64,000 bases of DNA, taken from Micavibrio aeruginosavorus ARL-13. Its GTDB lineage: Bacteria > Pseudomonadota > Alphaproteobacteria > Micavibrionales > Micavibrionaceae. The stretch spans positions 1,178,001 through 1,242,000 of the forward strand of contig NC_016026.1 of NCBI RefSeq assembly GCF_000226315.1, in the 5' to 3' direction. The position numbers were made by a program, and so were the translations under genes. The stretch's first letter is position 1. Each line of letters begins with the position of its first letter. The notes under the pieces were generated by a model. It saw nothing but the letters and a program-made list of their open reading frames with translations. It was not told the DNA's origin and searched no databases. Positions 54,861-64,000 of this stretch are shown one piece after another.

Positions 54861-56450
54861 ATGACCGAAGAACAAAAACAGAAGCTGGAAGCCCAGCTTT
54901 GGAAGATTGCCAACGAATTGCGTGGCAAGATGGGCGCGGATGAATTCCGTGACTATATCCTTGGGTTTATCTTCTACAAATACCTCTCCGAGAAGCAGCA
55001 CCTCTTTGCAAATAAATTACTCGAAACTGAAAAAGTGAAAGAGTACAGCCTTGTAAAAAACAAGGCTGACCTCAAGGCCATTCAGGAAGAATCGCTGGAA
55101 AATCTTGGTTACTTCTTGCGACCTGACGAATTGTTCAGCGCCATTACCGAAAAAGGCAATATCAAGATTGATGAAGAAGATGAGGATGCAGAAGACAACT
55201 TCATCATTCCAGATTTGCAAGCTATCCTGAGTTCCATTGAAACAAGTACGATGGGCAATGAGAGTGAAGATGATTTCAACAAGCTCTTTGAAGATATTGA
55301 TCTCGCCAGCACAAAGCTAGGGCGCAGCCCGAAAGCACGAAATATACTAATTGCAAAAGTTCTTAAGCATCTTGATGAAGTCGATTTCCGCCTTGATGAA
55401 ATTGAGTCTGATGTTCTGGGTGATGCCTATGAATATCTGATCGCACAATTTGCATCCGGTGCGGGCAAGAAGGCGGGAGAATTTTATACCCCCTCACAAG
55501 TTTCAAAAATTCTGGCGAAAATTGTTACGCTGGGTAAAAAGAAAATTAAAAACGCCTATGACCCCGCTTGCGGGTCAGGTTCATTGCTCTTGCGGATAGG
55601 GAGAGAAGTTAAGGTTGGAGAGTTTTATGGACAGGAATTAAATCGTACAACCTATAACTTGTGCCGCATGAACATGATCTTGCATGACGTGCATTTCAGC
55701 CGCTTTGATATTAAGCAGGAAGACACGCTGGAAGAACCGCAGCACTTAGGCAAAGAATTCGAGGCGATTGTCGCAAATCCCCCATTTTCCGCACAGTGGA
55801 AGGGTAAGGATAACCCACTGAATGAAACTGATGACAGATTTAGTCAATATGGTGCGCTTGCCCCTTCGTCAAAGGCTGATTTTGCCTTTGTGCAGCACAT
55901 TATTCATCAACTGGCTGATAATGGCACAGGCGCAGTTGTGTTGCCGCATGGTGTTTTGTTCCGTGGCGGCGCGGAGGGAACAATCCGCGAATATATCATC
56001 AAAGAACAAAACTATCTGGATGCAGTGATTGGCCTGCCGCCCAATATCTTTTACGGCACGTCCATTCCAGCTTGTATTCTGGTTCTCAAAAAGTGCCGCA
56101 AGCATGATGATAATGTTTTGTTCATTGATGCGAGCGCGGATTTTGAAAAGGACGGCAATAAAAACAAATTGACCAATGATCATGTAACCAAAATCGTTGA
56201 TGCGTATGAAAAACGCGAGAGCGTAGATAAATACGCTTATGCTGCGCCGTTATCCGAAATTGCGGAGAATGAGTATAACCTCAATATCCCACGCTACGTT
56301 GATACGTATGAGTCTGAAGGGCAAGTTGATTTAGGCACTGTGGCGAGGGAACTTGCGAATCTTGAGGATGCAATGGCCAAAACCGATAAAACCATTGCCA
56401 GTTTTTGTAAAGAGCTTGGTATTGAAGCCCCTTTTGGTGTGAAGTTGTAA
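54861..56450 (+). CDS. hsdM: Type I restriction-modification system, methyltransferase subunit
   Basis: A 529-residue N6-adenine methyltransferase. The HsdM N-terminal helical domain is at 1-140 (WKIANELRGKMGADEFRDYILGFIFYKYLSEK). DPACGSGSLLLRIG is the AdoMet site and IVANPPFSAQWKG the catalytic NPPF. The C-terminal helices contact HsdS. It methylates the recognition site chosen by HsdS to protect host DNA. First gene of the operon hsdM-hsdS-Abi_C-like-hsdR, codon use AT-richer than the chromosome to the left. Confidence 0.97.
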   Translation: MTEEQKQKLEAQLWKIANELRGKMGADEFRDYILGFIFYKYLSEKQHLFANKLLETEKVKEYSLVKNKADLKAIQEESLENLGYFLRPDELFSAITEKGNIKIDEEDEDAEDNFIIPDLQAILSSIETSTMGNESEDDFNKLFEDIDLASTKLGRSPKARNILIAKVLKHLDEVDFRLDEIESDVLGDAYEYLIAQFASGAGKKAGEFYTPSQVSKILAKIVTLGKKKIKNAYDPACGSGSLLLRIGREVKVGEFYGQELNRTTYNLCRMNMILHDVHFSRFDIKQEDTLEEPQHLGKEFEAIVANPPFSAQWKGKDNPLNETDDRFSQYGALAPSSKADFAFVQHIIHQLADNGTGAVVLPHGVLFRGGAEGTIREYIIKEQNYLDAVIGLPPNIFYGTSIPACILVLKKCRKHDDNVLFIDASADFEKDGNKNKLTNDHVTKIVDAYEKRESVDKYAYAAPLSEIAENEYNLNIPRYVDTYESEGQVDLGTVARELANLEDAMAKTDKTIASFCKELGIEAPFGVKL

Positions 56451-56453
56451 GTG

Positions 56454-57743
56454 ATGCCTAAGCAAGAAAAGAATATTCCTGCGTTAAGATTTCCTGAATT
56501 TAAAGGGGAGTGGGTGAAGCATACTTTTGAATCGTTATATAGATGTGTTCCAACCAATTCTTTTTCAAGAAATGATTTACAAGAAGAGCCTAGTGAAATC
56601 TCTAACATTCATTATGGAGATATACATACGGCCTATAATTCTAAGTTTAGATTCTCATCTGAACGAGTGCCTTTCGTAATTAACGATAAATTGGATAAAT
56701 TACGCAATTACACCAGAGTAAAAAAAGGTGATCTAATATTTGCAGATGCATCTGAAGATGTTGATGATATCGGTAAAATGATAGAAGTGGTTGAGCTTGG
56801 AAATGCTCAGCTCGTCAGTGGATTGCATACTATTCATGCCACGCCTAAAAAAGCAAATTCTATGGCGTCTGGATTTTCTGCGGATTTATTTAAAACGACT
56901 AAGGTTAGGCAGCAAATTATAAAAGAATCGCAAGGGGCAAAGATTCTTGGATTGTCAGCAAAAAGACTGGCGAAAACATCCTTAATTATTCCTGGCTACA
57001 AAGAGCAGCAAAAGATAGCTGCATTCTTGAGTGCGATTGACGACAAGATTGCACAGATTCAGAAAAAGAAAGGTCTGTTAGAGGGATATAAAAAAGGCTG
57101 TATGCAAAAACTTTTTTCTCAAGAAATCCGTTTTTCTGATGACAAAGGTGACGCCTTTCCTAATTGGGAAGTAAAGAAATTGAAAAATTTAACATCGGTT
57201 ATAACAAAAGGAACTACGCCAACTAGCGTGGGATATAATTTTACAGATAAGGGAGTGAATTTTATCAAAGCGGAAAGCCTAGATAGCACATATAAAATAA
57301 TTGAAGACAAAATTGCATACATCTCTCTGGAATGCCATGAATCCTTAAAAAGATCTCAGATTTTTGAAGGAGACTTATTGTTTTCGATTGCAGGGACGCT
57401 GGGGCGTTCAGCGATAGCTAAGAAACAATATTTGCCTGCTAATATAAACCAGGCAATATCTGTTATACGCTTAAAAGATATAACAACTGCTGAATACATA
57501 AATCACTTCTTAAATTCCTTTCTTATTCGTAAAAAAATTAAACAAATTCTTTCAGTAGGGGCGCAACCCAATTTAAGTCTAGACCAAGTCGGTGATTTTA
57601 AAATTCAATATCCGTGCCTAGACGAACAGAGGAAAATTGCTGATTTTCTTACTGCGATTGATGAAAAAATCGCTTTGGTTTCCGAAGAACTTGAAAAAGC
57701 CAAGGCCTTCAAAAAAGGCTTACTACAACAGATGTTTGTGTAG
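56454..57743 (+). CDS. hsdS: Type I restriction-modification system, specificity subunit
   Basis: About 429 residues with two target recognition domains (about 1-185 and 210-400), each followed by a conserved helical spacer (QQKIAAFLSAIDDKIAQIQKKKGLLEGYKKGCMQKLFS and QRKIADFLTAIDEKIALVSEELEKAKAFKKGLLQQMF). It determines the bipartite DNA site. The TRDs are the AT-richest part, as usual for variable modules. The start is GTG 56451 or ATG 56454, directly after hsdM. Confidence 0.95.
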   Translation: MPKQEKNIPALRFPEFKGEWVKHTFESLYRCVPTNSFSRNDLQEEPSEISNIHYGDIHTAYNSKFRFSSERVPFVINDKLDKLRNYTRVKKGDLIFADASEDVDDIGKMIEVVELGNAQLVSGLHTIHATPKKANSMASGFSADLFKTTKVRQQIIKESQGAKILGLSAKRLAKTSLIIPGYKEQQKIAAFLSAIDDKIAQIQKKKGLLEGYKKGCMQKLFSQEIRFSDDKGDAFPNWEVKKLKNLTSVITKGTTPTSVGYNFTDKGVNFIKAESLDSTYKIIEDKIAYISLECHESLKRSQIFEGDLLFSIAGTLGRSAIAKKQYLPANINQAISVIRLKDITTAEYINHFLNSFLIRKKIKQILSVGAQPNLSLDQVGDFKIQYPCLDEQRKIADFLTAIDEKIALVSEELEKAKAFKKGLLQQMFV

Positions 57744-57753
57744 GGCGGAATGA

Positions 57754-58377
57754 ATGGAAAAGCTCAAGCGCGAAATCCATCGTACCAAGCGGCATAATCT
57801 TGATTATTATCAAAGCCACCTTGACCTCATAGAAAATTATATTGAAGAGAAGCCCGATATTTCTATCGAAAGCTGTAAGGCTGTGATTGAGGGTATTTCA
57901 AAACTTGCCTTGCACATTCTGTTACAAGAGCCGTTAGAAACCCATAAAGATGAAAAGCTACAGCCGATTTTTAAGCGGGCTTTAGTTGAATTGCAAAAGG
58001 GACGTGGGTTTTCAGATGCCGATCTTTGCAATCGTTTAGGCAATGTTGTTCAGTATATCGGCCAGCTTCGTAATGATCATGGCGACATAAGCCACGGGCG
58101 TGCCTCTTTGAAAGAGCAAGTTAATGACGCCGATTTTGCTGAACTAATCACTGGCATAACTGAGAATCTTGGGACTTACATGCTCAAGCGTTTGGATTAT
58201 TTGGCTGAACCCATCACCGAATATGATGACAACACCGATTTTAACACTTATCTTGATGAGCTAAATCCTATGCCGGACAATGTTTTGTATAGCAAAGCTC
58301 TGTTTGAGCAGTGGCCTATCACCTATGATGAGCAGCTAGGTGATTATAAATTACAGTTTGAAGCAGATGAAGAATGA
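57754..58377 (+). CDS. Abi_C-like (HEPN-related) protein inside the type I RM operon
   Basis: A 207-residue helical protein. SIESCKAVIEGISKLALHILL and the motif LRNDHGDISHGRAS resemble the abortive-infection C-terminal domain (Abi_C), with the RNxxGxxSHG pattern. The ATG is 10 bp after hsdS and its last four bases overlap the hsdR start (ATGA), so it is translated within the operon. It might be an RNase that couples restriction failure to cell death, but its catalytic competence is uncertain. Confidence 0.8.
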   Translation: MEKLKREIHRTKRHNLDYYQSHLDLIENYIEEKPDISIESCKAVIEGISKLALHILLQEPLETHKDEKLQPIFKRALVELQKGRGFSDADLCNRLGNVVQYIGQLRNDHGDISHGRASLKEQVNDADFAELITGITENLGTYMLKRLDYLAEPITEYDDNTDFNTYLDELNPMPDNVLYSKALFEQWPITYDEQLGDYKLQFEADEE

Positions 58378-61205
58378 GCACACAAACCGAACAACAATTA
58401 GAAAATGCGCTTGTTGCCCAGCTTGAAACACTGGGTTGGGAAAAGGTTGCGATTGCCAATGAAGAAGAGCTTCTGGTCAATCTCAAGCGGCAACTGGAAA
58501 AACATAATAAGGTTTTGTTTTCTGATTACGAGTTCAAACAAATTTTGAACAAGATGGCGCGTGGCAATATTTTTGAAAAAGCCAAAATCCTGCGCGATAA
58601 GGTCGATTATACCAAAGATGATGGAACAACGGGTTATATCGAGCTGATTAATCAAGTTCAATGGTGCAAGAACGAGTATCAGGTTACGCACCAAATCACG
58701 ATGGTAGGGAAATACACCAATCGTTATGACGTGACGTTACTGGTCAATGGCTTGCCGCTTTGCCAGATCGAGCTGAAACGGCGCGGTCTTGAAATGAAAG
58801 AGGCATTTAATCAGACAAACCGTTATCACAAGCACAGTTTTGCTGCCGGATATGGGTTGTTTGGTTATATCCAGCTTTTTGTTATTAGTAATGGCGTAAA
58901 TACCAAATATTATGCGAATAATCCCGTCAATAAACGGGATTTCAAACAAACCTATTTTTGGGCTGATAAGGCGAACAACAGGATAACGCAACTTAGTGAG
59001 TTTGCGGCGATATTTCTTGAGAAATGCCAGCTTTCAAAGCTAATTGCCAAATACGTTGTGCTGAATGAAAGTCGTCAAATGTTGATGGCTTTGCGTCCGT
59101 ATCAATATTATGCGGTGGAGGCCATTGTAGCACAGGTTCTAACCACTAATAAAAATGGTTATATCTGGCATACAACAGGATCAGGTAAGACCTTAACCTC
59201 GTTTAAAGCGGCACAAATACTAACCCAGAATCCAAAAGTACATAAAGTTGTCTTTGTCGTTGACCGTAAAGACCTCGATTATCAGACGATTGCAGAGTTC
59301 AATAGTTTTCAGGAAGGCAGTGTGGATGCAACGAACAACACGGGAAGGCTGGTTGAGCAATTCGGAGATAGTACGCCTCTCATTGTTACTACTCTGCAAA
59401 AGCTAAATACAGCGATTAGCAAAGAGCGCCATCTAAAAACGATGGAAAGCCTTAAAGATAAGAAGATGGTTTTTATCTTTGACGAGTGTCACCGCAGCCA
59501 GTTCGGTGATACGCATAAGCGCATTACTGAGTACTTTGATAATGTGCAGATGTTCGGCTTCACAGGAACACCTATCTTTGCTGATAACGCGGCCAAGAAT
59601 GCGCTTGGTAAGCGCACGACTAAAGACCTATTTGGGCAGCAACTTCATAGCTATGTAATTACCGATGCTATTCGGGACGAGAATGTTCTGAAATTTTGTG
59701 TTGAATATATCCGTACCTTTAAGCGCAAGGACGATATTGTCGATATTGAAGTTGAAGCGATTGATACCGCAGAGGTGATGGAAGCGCCTGAGCGGCTGGA
59801 AAAAATTACTGATTATATTATTGCCAATCACGATCGGAAAACACATAGCCAAGAATTCACGGCGATGTTCTGCGTTTCTAACGTAAAGAGCCTTGTTGCT
59901 TATTACGAACTGTTCCGCGCCAAGAAAGAAGCAGGTGAACATAATCTTAAAGTGGCCACGATCTTTTCTTATCAGGCAAACGAAGAAGATGCTGACGCGG
60001 ATGGCATGGGAACGGGAGATGATATGCCTGACGAGGGCGCTCCTGAAAATAAGCATAGCCGTGAAAAACTTGATGAGTATATTGCTGATTATAATAAAAT
60101 GTTCAGCACGAATTACTCCACAAAAGACAGCAAGCTTTTTTATGCCTACTACAAGGATATTGGTAAGCGGGTAAAGAACAAGGAAGTGGATGTTCTGCTT
60201 GTCGTGAATATGTTCCTGACAGGTTTTGACAGCCCGCCATTAAACACTATTTACGTTGATAAAAATTTGAAATATCACGGTCTTCTGCAAGCCTATTCGC
60301 GCACAAACAGAACGATGGGGCAAAAGAAATCTCAAGGTAATATTGTCTGCTTCCGCAACTTAAAATCTGCCACAGATAAGACTATCGAACTCTTCGCAAA
60401 CAAGGAGGCACAGGAAGATATTATTCTTGCACCGTATGAGGACTATGTGAAGAAGTTTGAGCAGGCTGTAGCAAACCTTCTAGCGATCACGCCTGATGTT
60501 GCAAGTGTTGATAATCTTCTGACTGAAGAGGATGAGGCCAAGTTTATTCAAGCCTTCCGTGAAGTAATCCGGATTAAAAACGTCCTTGATTGCTTCACGC
60601 AATTCACTTTTGATGATTTGCCTATGGACGAGCAACTCTTTGCTGATTTCCGAAGCAAATATCTTGATCTGTATGACAAGGTGAGAAGTGAAAAGGAAAA
60701 AGAAAGAATATCGATTCTTGATGATATCGATTTTGAGATTGAGCTGATTAGCCGCGACAAAATCAATGTGAGTTATATTATTAGTCTTCTTCGTAACATG
60801 AAGGGTAAAAAGCCGGAAGAGCAGGCAAGAGCACGAAAAAGTATTATGGACATCCTCGATACAGAGGCGCAGCTCAGAAGCAAAAAAGAACTTATTGAAA
60901 GGTTTATATCGCAACATTTTGCTGATATGCCAGCAACCGCAGATGTTGGCGATGAATTCGAATCTTATTGGGATCAGGAAAAGCAGAAAGCGCTCGTAGT
61001 CCTCAGTGATGAGGAGGGGCTAGACCCTGAAGGTCTTGAGAAAGTTCTCGGTAATTATCTATTCACTGAGAAGCCGCCCATGCGGGATGAGGTTATCGAG
61101 ATAATGAATTCTCGACCATCACTAAGGGAGCGCGCCACTGTTGCTGAGCGCGTGATCGGGAAGATACGCGATTTTGTCGAAACATTTATTGATGGCGTAG
61201 ATTGA
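58374..61205 (+). CDS. hsdR: Type I restriction-modification system, endonuclease/translocase subunit
   Basis: A 943-residue motor and nuclease. The N-terminal nuclease domain carries GLPLCQIELKRRG (ExK). The SF2 helicase motor has WHTTGSGKTLTSF (Walker A), FIFDECHRSQFG (DEAH-box variant DECH), FGFTGTPIF and VNMFLTGFDSPPLNTIYVDKNL / LLQAYSRTNR. It cuts unmethylated DNA after translocation. It overlaps the Abi_C-like gene by 4 bp and ends 14 bp from the convergent GHKL ATPase gene. Confidence 0.96.
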   Translation: MSTQTEQQLENALVAQLETLGWEKVAIANEEELLVNLKRQLEKHNKVLFSDYEFKQILNKMARGNIFEKAKILRDKVDYTKDDGTTGYIELINQVQWCKNEYQVTHQITMVGKYTNRYDVTLLVNGLPLCQIELKRRGLEMKEAFNQTNRYHKHSFAAGYGLFGYIQLFVISNGVNTKYYANNPVNKRDFKQTYFWADKANNRITQLSEFAAIFLEKCQLSKLIAKYVVLNESRQMLMALRPYQYYAVEAIVAQVLTTNKNGYIWHTTGSGKTLTSFKAAQILTQNPKVHKVVFVVDRKDLDYQTIAEFNSFQEGSVDATNNTGRLVEQFGDSTPLIVTTLQKLNTAISKERHLKTMESLKDKKMVFIFDECHRSQFGDTHKRITEYFDNVQMFGFTGTPIFADNAAKNALGKRTTKDLFGQQLHSYVITDAIRDENVLKFCVEYIRTFKRKDDIVDIEVEAIDTAEVMEAPERLEKITDYIIANHDRKTHSQEFTAMFCVSNVKSLVAYYELFRAKKEAGEHNLKVATIFSYQANEEDADADGMGTGDDMPDEGAPENKHSREKLDEYIADYNKMFSTNYSTKDSKLFYAYYKDIGKRVKNKEVDVLLVVNMFLTGFDSPPLNTIYVDKNLKYHGLLQAYSRTNRTMGQKKSQGNIVCFRNLKSATDKTIELFANKEAQEDIILAPYEDYVKKFEQAVANLLAITPDVASVDNLLTEEDEAKFIQAFREVIRIKNVLDCFTQFTFDDLPMDEQLFADFRSKYLDLYDKVRSEKEKERISILDDIDFEIELISRDKINVSYIISLLRNMKGKKPEEQARARKSIMDILDTEAQLRSKKELIERFISQHFADMPATADVGDEFESYWDQEKQKALVVLSDEEGLDPEGLEKVLGNYLFTEKPPMRDEVIEIMNSRPSLRERATVAERVIGKIRDFVETFIDGVD

Positions 61206-61219
61206 TAAAATTTGTTTTT

Positions 61220-63238
61220 CTAGTTGATGCCTAGCTTTTCAAAGAACGCTTCATTACGAAGTCGCGCATCTTTTACAATCTGGTCATACTCCAGAATCTC
61301 TACGTAGGCATTCAGAGATTTGTTGTAGCCATAGTAACCTCGTTCACCGGGAAGCTCTCTATTCATATCGAGATTCTCTAAGACCTCTAAAAGCTTTGGC
61401 GTGACATCGCATACGATATAGCAAAAGAAAGGCGTGCTTTCTTTAATTTGCGTGATTAGCCTGCCATTTTTATCATTGATAGTTTTTTCTCGTAATTCAC
61501 GGATATAGCCATATACCTGCTTAAGAGGATTTTCTTCATCCGAATAATCCTCTCTTGCCGGGCGCTTAAACTCAACAATGATGTGCGGTTGATCTGTACC
61601 TTTTCTGTGGAATAGGTTGCTCCCTTTAAACAGGACAATATCCGGCCTGTCTTTGCTCTCTGACTCCTTTGCAAATTTCACGATATTTAAGTCGGAGGCC
61701 CAATAATCATAAAAGGCCAGCCTATCATCAAGGAGCCATAGGTTATGTTGATTATTGCTAACTTCCCCTGAGTTCGTTCGTAAGGGGCATATTATTCTAT
61801 GGATAGCGTCCTCTTTGTATTTCTTTTGCTTATCCGTGTCCTCGTAACCGAGGCGCTTTTCGAGAAGGTCTATGATTGTTTTGCGCTTAACGACATACTC
61901 CGCAAGTGATGCCTGCTCTTGTTCGGAGATTTTTTCTACCAGTTGAGCGTATATCTCTTCCAGATTTTCTATGCTGTCAGGGTCATCAGTCGAGGTAAAA
62001 ATCTCTTCTACCTGCCTTACTGTTTCCTTGCTTTCTCGGAAATCATAAACTGACATTGCTTTATAAATCTCTTCCTCTTTCTTAGCATTCAGGGGAAGGG
62101 AGCGCGCAAATTCCTTTTTGTCTTTCACAAGATATTTGTATCTAGGAAAGCGATTAAGAACGGTTTCTACTGTGTAGCTTTTTGCCTCAATGATTTCGTC
62201 AATTTGCTCTTGAAGATAAAGTTTCGAGCAATCCACAGCCTTCCTAAGAATTTCTTCAAATTTGTCTTTTTCAATATCGAAGTTGTTTCGCTCTTGCGTA
62301 ACATTCTCATCCAGTAAATCACTGGACAGAATGCCAACATAGGCAACTTGTTGGTCTTCATATTCAAAATAAGTATTAAGACCTGTTTGATTGTTTATAA
62401 TATGCGGATAGACAATTCGACCATGTGCTGAAACATATATTTTATGCTCAGCTTTTTCTACAATCGACTTGTGCAACAAAAGATGTTGGATTTCAAAGCT
62501 CCCAATATCTTCTATTTCAAACTTATCAATCTTGGGATTATGCGTGTTTTCAGAAATAATGTCCCTTACTTCATGTTTTGAATTTATATCTTCTACGGAA
62601 ATGTCAGGGCATTCATCTCCTATAAGGAATGGAAGAAAATGAGCAATTATTTTATGTGTGATCAGTTCTGTCTTTTTGATGCAAGTTGTGTTGTATCTGC
62701 CTTTTAAGTTTTGAAGGAAGACAGTTGTCCTTGAGCTGCTCTCTTGCGAACGCTCTTCATAGTTATAGTTTTGGAATGGATTGTCATTATCTAATATGAA
62801 ATTGAATGATCTTCTATGTATTTCGTTTCCTGCTTTAAAAAAGCTATCAACATGAACCTTTTCAAATACCTTAAGCCATGTAAGGCGCCCAACGCCTTTG
62901 CCGCCTTTTTGGATTTTATGAGAGGAGTCGTATGTTAAAAATGATTCAAAGTTTTCCTCATTTAAACCTGCACCATTATCTTCCACACTAAAGGACGTCG
63001 GGTTTCCTTCCTCATCTCGCACAATTTGAATTTTGATTTTGCCTTTTTCAATCCAGCCAGCACCAAATCGTTCCTGTATGGAGTGTATGGAGTTACTGAT
63101 TGCTTCAAAAAGCGGAATGATTGTATTGTCATAACTTGGAGACAGCGCCAAGTTTCTAATTCTCCCGCCTAAGTTTTCCTTTAACTGAAAACGCGGGCCA
63201 TCAGCCGCTTTACTAGCAGGCTTGCCTTGAAAATCCAT
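61220..63238 (-). CDS. GHKL (Hsp90-like) ATPase with C-terminal PD-(D/E)xK-like nuclease
   Basis: About 672 residues from the ATG at 63238 (AAAGGTG upstream). The N-terminal ATPase shows LFEAISNSIHSI (N-box), SVEDNGAGLNEENF (DxGxG) and KGGKGVGRLTWLKVF (GxGxG), the Bergerat fold. The middle has long helices and GLNTYFEYEDQQVAYVG. The C-terminus has DRPDIVLFKG and HIIVEFKRPAREDYSDEENPLKQVYGYIREL, the D...ExK pattern of a restriction-like nuclease. It is AT-rich and convergent with hsdR. It is a candidate phage defence effector, not one I can name. Confidence 0.78.
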   Translation of the reverse strand: MDFQGKPASKAADGPRFQLKENLGGRIRNLALSPSYDNTIIPLFEAISNSIHSIQERFGAGWIEKGKIKIQIVRDEEGNPTSFSVEDNGAGLNEENFESFLTYDSSHKIQKGGKGVGRLTWLKVFEKVHVDSFFKAGNEIHRRSFNFILDNDNPFQNYNYEERSQESSSRTTVFLQNLKGRYNTTCIKKTELITHKIIAHFLPFLIGDECPDISVEDINSKHEVRDIISENTHNPKIDKFEIEDIGSFEIQHLLLHKSIVEKAEHKIYVSAHGRIVYPHIINNQTGLNTYFEYEDQQVAYVGILSSDLLDENVTQERNNFDIEKDKFEEILRKAVDCSKLYLQEQIDEIIEAKSYTVETVLNRFPRYKYLVKDKKEFARSLPLNAKKEEEIYKAMSVYDFRESKETVRQVEEIFTSTDDPDSIENLEEIYAQLVEKISEQEQASLAEYVVKRKTIIDLLEKRLGYEDTDKQKKYKEDAIHRIICPLRTNSGEVSNNQHNLWLLDDRLAFYDYWASDLNIVKFAKESESKDRPDIVLFKGSNLFHRKGTDQPHIIVEFKRPAREDYSDEENPLKQVYGYIRELREKTINDKNGRLITQIKESTPFFCYIVCDVTPKLLEVLENLDMNRELPGERGYYGYNKSLNAYVEILEYDQIVKDARLRNEAFFEKLGIN

Positions 63239-63325
63239 AGCTATCACCTTTCGATGCCTACTCTAATAGCAAATTTATTGCTTTAGTATCTATAGTAGCC
63301 ATCCTTTGTGATCCGAAGCTGTGGA

Positions 63326-64000
63326 TTATTTTGTTTCTGGTTTCTTCTCATCAGGCTTACGACCAGGTGAGGTTTGACGGGATTTTTTAGCGCCTGATTT
63401 CATATTAAAGGCATCGCTCATTCTGGGCTTTGTTTGTTCATTCTCAGCCTTAGCAGCTTCGCTAAAAGCACTTTGCTTCTTGGTCTGGGGTTTTTCTGTC
63501 GTACTGTCTGCACGTTCGTAGGGTTCCGCGCGATATTCCGGCGGAACCTTGGCTCTTTTCGCTTCCGCTTCGGCTCTGACTTTTTCCCTAACTTGGCTGT
63601 AGGTTGCCGCCTTATGCGGGACTTCCTGTGCCTTTGAAAAACTGCTCTGGGTTTCGGTATTGCTTGGCCGTTGTTGCGGTGCGGCCTTCCTCTGTGCTTC
63701 CAGTGCCGCTTCTATACTGCGCTGGAATGAGCGCATTTTATCACTGGCAGGGATAAACCAATTTTTACGGTCGGCGGTGTCTGGTTTTGCTGCCATTGCC
63801 TCTGGTTTTGTAATCGACGCTGTCTTCGTTTGGAGAATTTGATTGATTGCTGTTGAATTGCGCAGTGTTTTTCTATCGCCTTTAAGCGCAGAGGGCGCTC
63901 TGTACTGTTCAGGAATTTGGCTTCTTATCATTTCGGCTTTCAGGTGGAGTTTAAGATTAACCTCCCTGTCTGTAATTTGCCGCGCTGGTGGCGGGGATTG
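63326..64000 (-). CDS. Low-complexity basic protein, N-terminus beyond the window
   Basis: The minus-strand frame is open from 63326 to the window end, with no stop before base 64000, so at least 224 residues are the C-terminal part of a longer protein. An internal ATG at 63931 is not a reliable start. The visible part is rich in Lys, Glu, Ala, Gln and Pro (VREKVRAEAEAKRAKVPPEYR; RKPDEKKPETK), without membrane segments. C-terminal tails of this kind occur in relaxase and mobilisation proteins, but no catalytic motif is visible here. Confidence 0.6.
   Translation of the reverse strand, partial: QSPPPARQITDREVNLKLHLKAEMIRSQIPEQYRAPSALKGDRKTLRNSTAINQILQTKTASITKPEAMAAKPDTADRKNWFIPASDKMRSFQRSIEAALEAQRKAAPQQRPSNTETQSSFSKAQEVPHKAATYSQVREKVRAEAEAKRAKVPPEYRAEPYERADSTTEKPQTKKQSAFSEAAKAENEQTKPRMSDAFNMKSGAKKSRQTSPGRKPDEKKPETK

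Overview
The window looks like the chromosome of an alphaproteobacterium. The evidence is a CcrM-type GANTC methyltransferase surrounded by GANTC sites, a mutY / DUF721 / DsbA-family neighbourhood, a Zur-family regulator with a TGTTA-N5-TAACA operator, and dispersed palindromic elements that can be read as coding sequence. A Micavibrio-like (predatory) relative fits the gene set, but that is recall, not proof. No rRNA operon, intact tRNA or CRISPR array was seen.

Layout. (1) 1-18 kb is housekeeping: a DsbA-family thioredoxin (partial), a long OmpA-like envelope protein, suhB-type phosphatase, DUF721/DciA-like protein, mutY, a secreted unknown, ccrM, rnhB, an unknown, an M1 aminopeptidase N, obgE-rpmA-rplU, a hybrid-looking histidine kinase with a response regulator, and an MscS channel. 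Four copies of a 66-83 bp palindromic element lie here, one of them in frame inside pepN. (2) 18.2-27.3 kb is a type I secretion locus: a canonical-looking sigma-54 promoter, a 907-residue Gly/Asp/Leu repeat protein, two unequal ABC exporter halves with degenerate signature motifs, an HlyD-type adaptor, and a receiver-HATPase response regulator. (3) 27.4-34.4 kb has an RND efflux pair facing a SulP transporter / aldo-keto reductase pair. (4) 34.5-42.6 kb is a tightly packed six-gene operon (cysteine desulfurase, CooC-like ATPase, Y4yA-like PLP decarboxylase, cysteine synthase-rhodanese fusion, Zur, Old Yellow Enzyme). It is headed by a sigma-70 promoter overlapped by two tandem Zur-like palindromes and preceded by a histidine-rich membrane protein and a DUF2946-like protein. 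I regard this as the best candidate for an undescribed pathway, probably tied to zinc supply.

(5) 42.7-52.3 kb holds an AI-2E family permease, an M48 lipoprotein protease, a deletion junction joining a secreted protein to the tail of an APC permease, a CBS protein, a peptidoglycan amidase, a PEP carboxylase homologue lacking key catalytic motifs, and a membrane protein. (6) 52.3-64 kb is AT-richer accessory DNA. A DUF262 gene and a HEPN-like gene form one module. A 61 bp 3' fragment of tRNA-Ser(UGA) with its terminator marks an integration site. To the right lies a type I restriction system (hsdM, hsdS, an Abi_C-like gene, hsdR), then a GHKL ATPase fused to a PD-(D/E)xK-like nuclease, and a partial low-complexity gene running off the window. 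The geometry of the tRNA fragment predicts that the integrated element extends to the right, beyond the window.
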